Below, one piece after another: positions 37,390 through 45,967 of a stretch of DNA of 64,000 nucleotides. The position numbers were made by a program, and so were the translations under genes. The notes beneath the pieces were generated by a model, which saw only the letters and a list, made by a program, of their open reading frames with translations, had not been told where the DNA came from and did not search any database. This DNA is from Paludisphaera rhizosphaerae (GTDB lineage Bacteria > Planctomycetota > Planctomycetia > Isosphaerales > Isosphaeraceae), in the NCBI RefSeq assembly GCF_011065895.1, contig NZ_JAALCR010000003.1:310001-374000 (forward strand), given 5' to 3'. Every line of letters starts with the position of its first letter. Position 1 is the stretch's first letter.

Positions 37390-37599
37390 CCGCCAGCCCC
37401 CCGAGCGCGTCCGTTGCCGCCCCGCTTCCACCGCCTCTTGTCGAATTATAGTCCTCCCCGCATCGCAATCCTACAAATCACGAGCCCCAGCCGCCCAGCC
37501 TCCCGATTCTCGAACGCGATTTCCAATTTCCGCCCCGCCACCCCCTTGAAAATGGGACGACGACTCGGCATCATGTTCCTATCAATCCCACCTGCCATC

Positions 37600-37672
<73 letters not shown>

Positions 37673-37851
37673 CTTTAACATCATGCGAGCAAATGACTTA
37701 GGGAGAGAGGCCGCCCGAAGGAATTAAGGGGTGGCAGTGAAACTCGCCCAATCTCGCCCTTAAGTGCCTGTCAAGGCAGTATTTCTGCTGACAGCAAAAC
37801 TCCGGGCCGTTGAGTCGCCTGTGGTTGCTGATCCTTTGCCGACGGCTACTA

Positions 37852-38869
37852 GAGCGCCGACCTATCGCATCGCGTACATTGTGCGGGAATTGAACCAGCC
37901 GACGATGTCTTGCGGTGTGATGATGCTTGCGCAAGGCGTCGCCGATCGCGTCGATCACGGCGTCAGTCGAGCGGGCCGCGGCCGACCTCAGCTCGCCCTT
38001 CAGCTTCGAGAACATCTCCTCGATCGGCGAGAAGTCGGGACTCGAGGTGGGCAGCGGGATGACCTCCGCTCCGGCTCGGTGGACGGCCTTCAGCACCGCG
38101 GCCGCCTTATGCGGCGACACGTTGTCCCAGATCACGACGTCGCCGCGATGCAGCCGCGGGGCCAGGACCTTCTCCGCGTAAGTCTCGAATGCGGCGGCGT
38201 CGGTCGCCCCCCGGAACACGAACGGGGCCGTCGCGCCACGGAATCGCAGGTCGCAGATCAGCGTCAGCGTCGTCCACGACCGTGGGGCCGCCGCCTCCAC
38301 TCGCCCCCCCTCGGGGGCGCGGCCGTAGGCCCGCGTCATCGACGTGTTCGCCCCGGTCTCATCCACGAAGACGAGGCGCCTCGGGTCGACGCCCGCCGCC
38401 GCCTCGAGGAACGCCGTGCGTCTCTCGCGACCCTCGGGCGTGTCGCGTTGGGCGTCGTGGAGGACCGTCTTCTTGCGGGTGATCCTCAATCTCTTCAACG
38501 CCCGCGCCACGGTCGTGCGACCGCAGTCGACGCCCAGGCGGTCGCGGAGTTCGTCCAGGGTGGCGTCGGGTTGCTCGCGGACCAGCCCCCAGAGCCGCTT
38601 GAGGTCGTCGCCGCCAAGAACAGGGCGACGTCCGCCGGCGTGCGGCCTGGGATCGACCGAGCCGGTCTGGCGATACCGCTTCAGGAGCCGAACGATCGTG
38701 GAGACGTCGACGAGGAACCGCGCGGCGATCTCACGCAAGGAACTAAGGAACTCTCGCCAGCCGCCACTGTCGCCAGGATTCGCTCGCGAAGATCTTGAGA
38801 GTAGGGTCGCACGATGCACCTCCTGACTACCCTCCATTGTATTCAGGGCAATCCGATCGGTCGGCGCTC
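37852..38869 (-). mobile_element. IS630-family insertion sequence, 1018 bp, inactive
   Basis: The ends are matching terminal inverted repeats: GAGCGCCGACC at 37852 (continuing TATCGCAT) and the reverse complement of GGTCGGCGCTC at 38869 (GAGCGCCGACCGATCGGAT). The left and right ends are flanked by TA (37850-37851 and 38870-38871), the target duplication of IS630/Tc1 elements. So the element is complete in outline. It lies just inside the left end of the island, between the tRNA and the FHA gene. The transposase is broken (next entry). Confidence 0.85.
37862..38812 (-). pseudogene. IS630-family transposase, disrupted by two frameshifts
   Basis: DDE transposase, cut-and-paste type. The catalytic triad is present: FVDETGANTSM, VIWDNVSPHKA and PIEEMFSKLKG. 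The start is GTG at 38812, giving an N terminus VRPYSQDLRERILATVAAGESS that then leaves frame. An exact 8-bp tandem duplication, AAGGAACT at 38737-38744 and 38745-38752, shifts the frame; removing one copy restores SSLREIAARF. At the C terminus a second shift near 37918-37925 (a stretch of CATCATCAC) moves the true ending DIVGWFNSRTMYAMR into another frame, with a TAG at 37862-37864. The long uninterrupted frame to 37698 is therefore an artefact. Two independent shifts make it non-functional; programmed frameshifting would not explain the duplication. Confidence 0.85.
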
Positions 38870-38960
38870 TAAAGCATCGAACGGGCGATGGATTAGAACT
38901 TCATGTGATTGCCGGGGTAACGAACGAGCCGCCATGCGGCCTATTGAGAGCCTTGCGACA

Positions 38961-40271
38961 ATGAAGACCTCACTGATCGTCGGATCGAGACCGGAATGCG
39001 ATGTTGTGGTAACAGTCCCTTCGGTTTCGGGGCGTCATTGCCAGGCGATCCGCGAAGGAGATGTCGTTTACCTGCAGGATCTTGATTCGCGCAACGGAAC
39101 TTACGTCAATGGCAACCGGCTCGCGGGGGCCGATAGGGTCGCGATCACGGCCTCGGATATTGTCCATTTGGCGAGCCATCAACTCGACCTTGCCCCGGTG
39201 TTCGCCGATCTGTCGATGACCGCCGCCTCGACCGAGAGGTATCTGAGTCTTAAAGGGGATTCCGCCGTCGTCGGTCGCGGGATTGACTGCGATATCACCG
39301 TGGCTCTACCGAACGTCTCCACGAGACACGCTCGGCTCGCCAGGGTCGGCGGCGAAGTCATGGTCGAAGACCTCGGGTCGGCGAATGGGACGTTCATCGA
39401 TGACGTCCCGGTTAAGAAGCCAACCGTCATACCGCGCCAAGGCGTCCTAAGTCTGGGATCAAGCCGATTCCGGCTCACACAGGATTCTTGGGGCTCGCTC
39501 CCACTAGTGATCGCGTCTCAGCCGACGTCCGGTGTTCTTGGGACCGTTCCGCCCACGGTCGCTCCATCGCTGTCCGTTAAGGCCGCCGAGACGTCGGCTA
39601 TCGGCCAGAGCAAGATGGCGATACTCGCGGCTGGAATCGCCGCCGCTCCGATGCTGGCCGGCCTTGGTGCGAGACTGGCGGACGGTGGAGGGTTCACCGC
39701 TCCGTTCATCCTTGCATTGGCGGCACCGGCGCTGGGGGCGCTAGACGTGCTCGCTCTCAGCCAAATGGGCGTATCTGGACCGTGGGCCCTAGCGGGGGTT
39801 GTCGGGTCGATCGTCGTTCAGGCCGCGCTGCTCGGGGTCCTGGGGGCTCCCTCCGCGCTTCCTTCGGCTCTAATCATCCTCGCCCTCGCCGGATTCGTAG
39901 GAGCCGCGGCCGCAGCCTTGATCAAGTCTTGCGTGCCTGTAGGGACAGGACCGCAGGCTGCCGCCACGATCGGGCTTGTCGCTGCGATGGCGTCCCTGGG
40001 GGGACTCGTCCCGATGCTCCCCGACCTTCCCGCAATTCTCAGGCCCGCGGCTGCGTTGTCACCGACTCGTTGGGCCTTCGAAGGGCTCGTCCTCGCGGAT
40101 TCGGCAGCGAAGCCTGTCGCAGAGCGGATCTTCCCCGCGGCGACTCACCAGATGGGAATGCCCGCGGATTGCGCGGCCTTGACGCTTATGGCGACGGGTC
40201 TCGTCGGTCTCATCGCCGCATTGCGAAACACTAACGGCGTCGGTCCTCAGCCGGCCTTCTCAGCTGCCTGA
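38961..40271 (+). CDS. Tandem-FHA domain membrane protein (ABC-2-like membrane part)
   Basis: A 436-residue protein. Two FHA domains bind phosphothreonine peptides: residues about 3-75 with GSRPECDVVV, SGRHC and NGTYVNG; and about 85-165 with VGRGIDCDITV, STRHA and NGTFIDD. All FHA ligand-contact motifs are intact in both copies. The C-terminal 220 residues hold about six transmembrane helices (for example FILALAAPALGALDVLALS and AALLGVLGAPSALPSALIIL) and ALSPTRWAFEGLVLAD, which resembles the ABC-2 permease end of FHA-ABC transporters. There is no ATP-binding cassette. It ends with a 25-bp tail-to-tail overlap with the M48 gene. Predicted to sit in the inner membrane with the FHA domains in the cytoplasm. 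Start: ATG at 38961 with GAGAG upstream (38934 also possible). Confidence 0.88.
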   Translation: MKTSLIVGSRPECDVVVTVPSVSGRHCQAIREGDVVYLQDLDSRNGTYVNGNRLAGADRVAITASDIVHLASHQLDLAPVFADLSMTAASTERYLSLKGDSAVVGRGIDCDITVALPNVSTRHARLARVGGEVMVEDLGSANGTFIDDVPVKKPTVIPRQGVLSLGSSRFRLTQDSWGSLPLVIASQPTSGVLGTVPPTVAPSLSVKAAETSAIGQSKMAILAAGIAAAPMLAGLGARLADGGGFTAPFILALAAPALGALDVLALSQMGVSGPWALAGVVGSIVVQAALLGVLGAPSALPSALIILALAGFVGAAAAALIKSCVPVGTGPQAAATIGLVAAMASLGGLVPMLPDLPAILRPAAALSPTRWAFEGLVLADSAAKPVAERIFPAATHQMGMPADCAALTLMATGLVGLIAALRNTNGVGPQPAFSAA

Positions 40272-41404
40272 GCGGGCAATTTGTCCTTGAGCCGCTTGAG
40301 TCGTTCCGCCGCGCTCGGCAGAGCCCGATAATGCAACTCAAATAGCGGGGTGTCAGGCTCGTCCTCCGGCCTGACATCGCCCGAAAGGAATCCGTTCGCA
40401 CCCGCATATCGGTCGAAGTTCGTCAGAAATGCGAGGCACTCCCGACGTGTGGAATAAAGCCTCTTGAGTTGTTGCAATGCCCAGTCGTCGGCCTCGAACT
40501 CCAGCGTCTCGCCATAGCTGCGAGGGAAAATGAACATCAGGAAAAGCTCGCCCGTCCCGTAGGGCAGGTCCTTCAAGGCAGGCGTTCGCAGGCATCGAAT
40601 CGCGTCGCCTCGATCGACATGATGGATCTCATGCGCCAGCGCAAACTGCAGGACGTAATCCTGGTCCTCGCTGGCCCAGTTCATCAGGCCTCGCGTAACG
40701 TACACGTAGCCGCCTGGATGGGAGAAGGCGTTGACCGCGTCCGAATCAAGGATGTTAAAGCGGTATCGAACATCCTTTCTCTCGCAGTTCTTCAGGATGG
40801 GCTCCGCGGCTTCCATCAATCTGCGTTCCATGTCCTCGTTTTGGAATCGACGAGTCAACTGAGATTGCATCACCATGCGGTTGAGTTCTCTTCCCAACTC
40901 CAATTCCTGGTCGGCGGTTAATTGATCCAAATCCCACTTACGCTTGGCTTCGCGCGAGGCGAAATATGGGTTGATCGACTCCAAACCGATTGGTGCCTTC
41001 GCATCCAAGGTTGAGTCGCCGGCTTTGGGTGCAGCGTCGGGGGGGGCGGGTGCAGGCGAGGCGTCGACGGCTTTGGTCTCGGCAGGAGGCTGCGTTTCCG
41101 GAGTAGCGACGACGGGGGCCTCTGCAAGGGGCTGGGTCGTCGCAACCGATTTCGTCGCCAGGTCCGGGACCGGGACTGGCTCGCTCGCAGGGGCGACACG
41201 GATCGGCGGCGGGGCGGGCTCGAGAGAATTGGAACGATCGGGCTGATCGGCAGGAAGGGCGGCGGAACCCTCTCGCTGCGGCTCCGGCTGGGCCGCCGCC
41301 TCCTTCAAGCCAATCCTATGCACCTGCCCGAGTGTCCCAACGAACCAGCAAGAAACTATCACGTAGACAAGAGCTCCAGCGGCGATTCCGGCTTTCCTGG
41401 CCAC
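40247..41404 (-). CDS. Membrane-anchored M48-family metalloprotease with Pro-rich linker
   Basis: A 385-residue protein. One N-terminal transmembrane helix (IAAGALVYVIVSCWFVGTLG, residues about 7-26) is followed by a Pro/Ala-rich linker to about residue 135, then an M48-like peptidase domain: the zinc motif HEIHH at residues 258-262, the upstream NAFSHPGGYVYVTRGLM typical of the family, and the third-ligand Glu in LEFEADDWA. So it should be an active zinc protease, exposed outside the inner membrane. The start is GTG at 41404 with GGAG 8 nt away. It is 20 nt downstream of the secreted-protein gene, probably in one operon. Confidence 0.9.
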   Translation of the reverse strand: MARKAGIAAGALVYVIVSCWFVGTLGQVHRIGLKEAAAQPEPQREGSAALPADQPDRSNSLEPAPPPIRVAPASEPVPVPDLATKSVATTQPLAEAPVVATPETQPPAETKAVDASPAPAPPDAAPKAGDSTLDAKAPIGLESINPYFASREAKRKWDLDQLTADQELELGRELNRMVMQSQLTRRFQNEDMERRLMEAAEPILKNCERKDVRYRFNILDSDAVNAFSHPGGYVYVTRGLMNWASEDQDYVLQFALAHEIHHVDRGDAIRCLRTPALKDLPYGTGELFLMFIFPRSYGETLEFEADDWALQQLKRLYSTRRECLAFLTNFDRYAGANGFLSGDVRPEDEPDTPLFELHYRALPSAAERLKRLKDKLPAQAAEKAG

Positions 41405-41424
41405 AGGGATGCTCCGGGAATAGA

Positions 41425-42423
41425 TCAGGGGTGGACCGGGGCGGGCTGGCCTTCGGCTTCGGGATTCTTGACCATTTCATAATGGGTGCGAAGCCTGGAG
41501 TAAATCTCCGGGAAAATCGCCTTCTCTTCGGGGGTGACCGCGGCACCGAACTGAAGGTTGTGGTTCCGCATGTATTGCCGCAGATCGTTGACCGTCGTGC
41601 CGGAGTAATGGTCGAGATCGTGCAGGGCGAGTTGGAGTCTGTGGGTCTTGAGCATCTCGACCGTACTCTCCAACTCGCGGATGCGCTGAGCGCCCTCGAT
41701 GTTGCGCCGATCGTTGGGGCGATCGCGAAACGCTCGTTCGAGGTCGGTCCCCATGTTCTTGACGGCCGCGGAAAGCCTGTCGATGGCCGCGATACTCGTC
41801 GCGCCCTCAACCTCCTGCTCCAGGACATTCGCCAGCGCGTCCTCGTAGTCCTTCCGGACGCCGTCGAAGCGGGGGTCCTGGAACGCCAGGGGCCATTTGC
41901 CTCGCTGGCGGAGGACCAGGCGCCTCATCGAGAAGCTCTGAGCCCCTAGCCCCGCCACCTTGAACGGGAGCCTGCGAACCTCGTCGACGGTCAGGCCGAT
42001 CGCCGGGGTGCTGTGAACGGACTCCGAGTTCACACCGGAGTTCATCTTCTCAAGGATCTCGTTGAGCGCATCCCCCGTGTCCACGTCGCGTGCCTCCGGC
42101 GAGTTGAGGATGCGGTCGTGGATCTTGCGGTAGTTCTCCAACCGCTGCATCTGCAGTTGGTGGCGGTGGATGGCGTTAAGGTAATTCTGCATGGCCAAGG
42201 ACGCGGCGACGTACTCATTGAAACGAATCCAGGTGTTGAGGTGGATGGACTCCGCCTGCGCAGAAGACTTCGCCCCGAGCCCGCGTGCCAGTTCGGCGAA
42301 ACCCAAGCCGCGCAGATAGTCACCCTCGGGGGTAGAACCCGGTTCAAGGACGAGGACCTGGGCACGTCCTGACGTGGCGGCGCTCAGAAGTATGAGGACG
42401 GCCAGGCTCAAAGGCTTCCACAT
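41425..42423 (-). CDS. Secreted helical protein of unknown function
   Basis: A 332-residue protein not recognised as a family. ATG at 42423 has GGGAGGT 7 nt upstream. Signal peptide residues 1-22 (WKPLSLAVLILLSAATSGRA). The mature part is almost wholly helical, with heptad-like stretches (ALNEILEKMNSG, IRELESTVEMLKTHRLQLAL), LENYRKIHDRIL and a Pro-rich last segment. No cysteine pair, lipobox or enzyme motif was seen. It lies between the kinase and the M48 protease in one direction with short gaps (47 and 20 nt), so it may be a protease substrate or a partner of the kinase's extracytoplasmic domain (inference). Confidence 0.8.
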   Translation of the reverse strand: MWKPLSLAVLILLSAATSGRAQVLVLEPGSTPEGDYLRGLGFAELARGLGAKSSAQAESIHLNTWIRFNEYVAASLAMQNYLNAIHRHQLQMQRLENYRKIHDRILNSPEARDVDTGDALNEILEKMNSGVNSESVHSTPAIGLTVDEVRRLPFKVAGLGAQSFSMRRLVLRQRGKWPLAFQDPRFDGVRKDYEDALANVLEQEVEGATSIAAIDRLSAAVKNMGTDLERAFRDRPNDRRNIEGAQRIRELESTVEMLKTHRLQLALHDLDHYSGTTVNDLRQYMRNHNLQFGAAVTPEEKAIFPEIYSRLRTHYEMVKNPEAEGQPAPVHP

Positions 42424-42470
42424 CAATCGGACCTCCCGCTGTTGAATTCGGGGCGTGACTTCGTTGTGGA

Positions 42471-44975
42471 TCATCGGCCCCTCTGCAAGGCCCGGATTCG
42501 GGCGTCGTATTCGGCCTGGTTCTGCCTCACGATCCGAGCGGACGCCGCGGCGACTTGACTGAAGAATCTGTCGAACGCCGCCGCGCGTCGGTCGGCGGCG
42601 GCGTATGATCGGGCCTTCTTCACCTTGCTCCGAATCGTGGAGACGAACTTCTCGCCGCCAAGCCGTTCGACCCATTTCGCTCCATCGACGTAACCGCTGT
42701 AGCCATTGTCGCCTGACGCCTCGATAGCAACGAAATTTCGGTCGAGTTCGCCAGCGGCGAGTCGGACCTTGTCGTATCCCAAGAGAACTTCCATGGCGAC
42801 GATCGTCAGGATGGCGTCGCCGCCAGTCTTCGGTGCGTGGACGTGAATCCGAACGACGGTCGGAACCTCGGGCTTGCCATCACCGCGGAGTTTTAATTCC
42901 GCGATCTCCTGCTCGTAGATCGACGCCATCATTTGATCGACCAGGAGTTTAACCTCGGACTTGCCGCCATTTCGATGATAGTCGAAGTACCCCCGGCCCA
43001 GGCTGACGTTGTAGCCTTCCTTGGTGTCGATCCTGACTCCGATCCCGCCGGGGTACTTCGTCGATCTTTCGAAGGGAACGCGGCCGATCAGCAGGATGTC
43101 GGCGATCTCTATTTCACGACCGTCGAAATCACTCATCTCATCTTGGAGGCGGCTCAGGCTCACGGGATTCTTGATCTCGTTCCCCGGGTCGGGCGAACCG
43201 GCGGTAGCCAACGGCGACGATGACGCCGCGTCGATCGCGGGCGTCGGAGTGGTTGTCGCGGTCGCGGCAGGTTTCGTGGCTTCGATGAAGGAGGGCTCCG
43301 AGACCGACGTCGAGAGGTTCGATGTTGGAGGAGGCGTCCGGAACGGGAGGGGTGCGTTTTCTTGGCTCGCGTCGACGATTCGAGACTCGTCGTTGAGCTT
43401 CGGTCTCGGGGCCGGCTGCGCGACCGCTGCCGGTTCGCGTGGTGGAGCGTCTGTCTTCGCCAGCATCGGTCCGACTGTCCTCGCAAGAGTCGACGCGATC
43501 GCGTTTGGCGGCGTTTTGGTCGCCTTCCGAGCCACCGGCGGCGTTGCTGTCCGACCCAGGTAAAGTCCCGCCGGCACGACGACCACCATCAAACACGCAG
43601 CGGCCGCTCCAATAAGCCTCAGCCTTCCGTGCCCAGACGCTTCTGACGAGTCTTCCGGTTCCTCGGGCTGCTCTCCCGAGGTGGGTGGTTCAAGGATGGT
43701 CGGGGAGCCGAGTGGATTCCGCGAGACGAACGGCGCAGCTTCGAGAACGGTCATTCCTTCCCGCGGCGGACTAAACGCGTCGGCTGACTGTTCGAGAATG
43801 GTCCTCCCACCAGGCGGGGGGCTAGGCCGTTCGACCAGAGTCATCCCGCCCAGAGAAGACTGCGATCCGAAGGGGGGGGCTTCGATGATCGTCGCTCCGC
43901 CTGTGGGCGATTGATGCGTCACGGCCCTCTCGCCCGACTTGGCCGCGACTTCCTTCATGATTGGAGCGAGAGCCGCGGCCACCTCGGCGGGGGTCTGGAA
44001 GCGGTCGGCCGGACTCTTGGCCATCATCCTCGCGACCAGGGCTGCCAACGCCGGGGGGACGTCGGGACGCATCTCATTGAGCGGTTTCGCCTGCACTGAA
44101 TGGTGTGCGCTGAGGATCTCGTGAAGGCTGCCGGAGAAGGGGGGACGTCCGGCCAGAAGGCAGTAGAAGGTGCAGCCCAGGCTATAGACGTCGGCTCGAA
44201 TGTCGGTTTTCAGGGCGTCCTTCGTCTGCTCCGGGGCGACGTACTCAGGCGTACCCATCATCCCGCACTGCTGCGTCGGTCCGCTATCGATGTCGGCCTC
44301 GCTAGAAACCTTCGCCAGGCCGAAGTCGAGAATCTTGATTGTCGGGCGTCGCCCCTCGCGAGCGACCATTAAATTGCTGGGCTTGACGTCGCGATGGACC
44401 ATTCCGCGCTCATACGCGTGCTGAAGACCGTGGGCGGCCTGCCGGATGAAATTGCAGGCGATCGGTACGTCCAGCCGCCCCTTGGCTTCTACGAGCCTGG
44501 AGAGGTCGCATCCCTCGACGTACTCCATGGCGAAGATGATGCTCTCGCCAAGGCGAGAGGCGCTGAAGGCGGTCACGATGTTCGGATGATGGAGTTGGGC
44601 GGCGGCCCGAATTTCCTGAAGGAATCGGTCCATCACCGTTTTCTGCTTCACGAGGTGAGCGCCAACCACCTTGAGGACCTCTTTGCGTCCCATGAAGATG
44701 TTCTCGGCCAAATAGACCACCCCCATGCCGCCTCGCCCCAACTCTCGGATGATCTTGTAGTCCGGATGCAGCGCCAGATCGGGAGGGATCGGAGTGCCGC
44801 TTTGAGCCCGCGGGGCCACGACGCCAGGGGAGGTGGAGAGAGGAGTGCAGCGACATCGGCACTCCTGGCAATCGGCCAAGTGTGCGGTGATCGCTCCGAG
44901 GAGAATCGAGTCCAACGACCCGCGACTGTAGCTCGCAAGGGTCTCGGCGCTCGGATGCTCGACTTTGTTAGGCAT
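42471..44975 (-). CDS. Transmembrane Ser/Thr protein kinase with zinc-finger N terminus and T-x-x-E repeats
   Basis: An 834-residue Hanks-type kinase. Residues about 8-45 hold a His/Cys zinc-finger-like motif (AHLADCQEC and following Cys) like those in anti-sigma factors. Kinase domain about 73-340: glycine loop GRGGMG (80-85), Lys102, HRDVKPSN (194-201), DFG at 217-219, and APEQ. A linker at about 355-430 contains five T-x-x-E motifs (Thr362, 379, 392, 409, 426), each within a hydrophobic T-[ILV]-[ILV]-E. A TM helix follows (453-474), then an extracytoplasmic part of about 360 residues with no recognised fold (includes PVSLSRLQDEMSDFDGREI). ATG at 44975. First gene of an operon with the secreted and M48 genes. 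The T-x-x-E sites are plausible autophosphorylation and FHA-binding sites (inference). Confidence 0.92.
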   Translation of the reverse strand: MPNKVEHPSAETLASYSRGSLDSILLGAITAHLADCQECRCRCTPLSTSPGVVAPRAQSGTPIPPDLALHPDYKIIRELGRGGMGVVYLAENIFMGRKEVLKVVGAHLVKQKTVMDRFLQEIRAAAQLHHPNIVTAFSASRLGESIIFAMEYVEGCDLSRLVEAKGRLDVPIACNFIRQAAHGLQHAYERGMVHRDVKPSNLMVAREGRRPTIKILDFGLAKVSSEADIDSGPTQQCGMMGTPEYVAPEQTKDALKTDIRADVYSLGCTFYCLLAGRPPFSGSLHEILSAHHSVQAKPLNEMRPDVPPALAALVARMMAKSPADRFQTPAEVAAALAPIMKEVAAKSGERAVTHQSPTGGATIIEAPPFGSQSSLGGMTLVERPSPPPGGRTILEQSADAFSPPREGMTVLEAAPFVSRNPLGSPTILEPPTSGEQPEEPEDSSEASGHGRLRLIGAAAACLMVVVVPAGLYLGRTATPPVARKATKTPPNAIASTLARTVGPMLAKTDAPPREPAAVAQPAPRPKLNDESRIVDASQENAPLPFRTPPPTSNLSTSVSEPSFIEATKPAATATTTPTPAIDAASSSPLATAGSPDPGNEIKNPVSLSRLQDEMSDFDGREIEIADILLIGRVPFERSTKYPGGIGVRIDTKEGYNVSLGRGYFDYHRNGGKSEVKLLVDQMMASIYEQEIAELKLRGDGKPEVPTVVRIHVHAPKTGGDAILTIVAMEVLLGYDKVRLAAGELDRNFVAIEASGDNGYSGYVDGAKWVERLGGEKFVSTIRSKVKKARSYAAADRRAAAFDRFFSQVAAASARIVRQNQAEYDARIRALQRGR

Positions 44976-45808
44976 GATGCACTCTCGACTTCGGCTCCGG
45001 GGTATGCGGTTACTCATCTAGATGTTGATCTGGGACTACTGCATGCCAATCTGAAACCCTAATTGGGAGCCACCAAGGAAGTCGTGGGAACGGATTTAGA
45101 GCTGTTGAGTGTGCGCCCGTGATCGGCGTAATAGGTATGAACGAGGAGATCGGCTATAGGTGTCGGACTCATCGGAGCCCGGCCCGAACTTCCTGTGCTA
45201 CGTGGGTGCGGCATGGCCCTGTCCATTGATCTCGATCGGCATTCCATCGAGAACGAGCTCAAGACGTGGAGGTCGCCCCGATCGCGACATATTCTGCCCT
45301 CTCGGTTCCGACGGCAGACCTTCGACAGGCGAACCTGGCGCAAGAGAGTCCACTGCCGTTCGGAAACTACAAATCGAAATTCTCTTCTTGTTACGAATCA
45401 TGGCCAGGTGAGTGTTGGGCCTCGAGAGGGATTCTATACACGCTTGCACGCATCAAATCATGCTTTAATGCGTGCTGTTCGGAGGGGCGAGGGTTAAGGA
45501 TAGAGAATCCGATAGTGGCCGCAGACTTTCGAGTGATGATCGCCGCCTGGGCTCCTCAGGCGGTCGGCCGAGAAACTCGCAAGGTGTAGGTCGAGCTAAG
45601 CGCTCCGATCCTGTACCACTCAATCGAGCGTGCCGCGAACAATCGCCAGGATGCCGGCGCGTACGGCCTTCGGGAGATCCGGCCAGACTTCGACGACCGA
45701 GAGTAGGTCGTGATCTATCGGACGAGTGTCGTCGGGCAATAGATGGGCAAGATTCGAGGAGGCGAGACGCAAGCGCCTTACAGATAGGCTATTACGGCAA
45801 TCCGTCTT
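44976..45808. other. Right part of the island, no gene seen
   Basis: About 830 bases between the kinase start and the right repeat, apparently lower in GC than the rest. No frame looks coding on either strand; fragments near 45660-45750 contain in-frame TAGs. I tested it by eye for an integrase and saw none. The kinase promoter should lie in its left part. Confidence 0.5.
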
Positions 45809-45854
45809 CTGACTCTTAATCAGCGCGTTGTAGGTTCGAGTCCTACCGGGGGCA
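45809..45854 (+). repeat. attR-like repeat: partial tRNA-Lys copy
   Basis: Forty-six nt that copy the 3' part of tRNA-Lys with two substitutions (see 37627-37672). The 5' half of the tRNA is absent, so this is not a functional tRNA gene. Confidence 0.8.
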
Positions 45855-45967
45855 TTTTCGACACTGTCCGACTCCGGCCGACGGGGGCCGTCAAACCCCG
45901 CTCTTCTCGGGCGAAGCTTACTTCGCCTGACCTACCTTCGGCGACTGCCGTTCCTCCTCAATCCGTC

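Noticed and set aside
37698-38837. Uninterrupted 379-codon IS630 transposase
   Set aside because: The frame is an artefact of two frame changes; the element's true ends are 37852 and 38869.
45160-45589. Small frames in the right part of the island as possible excisionase or antitoxin genes
   Set aside because: Translations show no domain and lack ribosome-binding sites; in-frame stops follow nearby.
45809-45854. Second tRNA-Lys gene
   Set aside because: Only the 3' part is present; no acceptor 5' strand or D arm.
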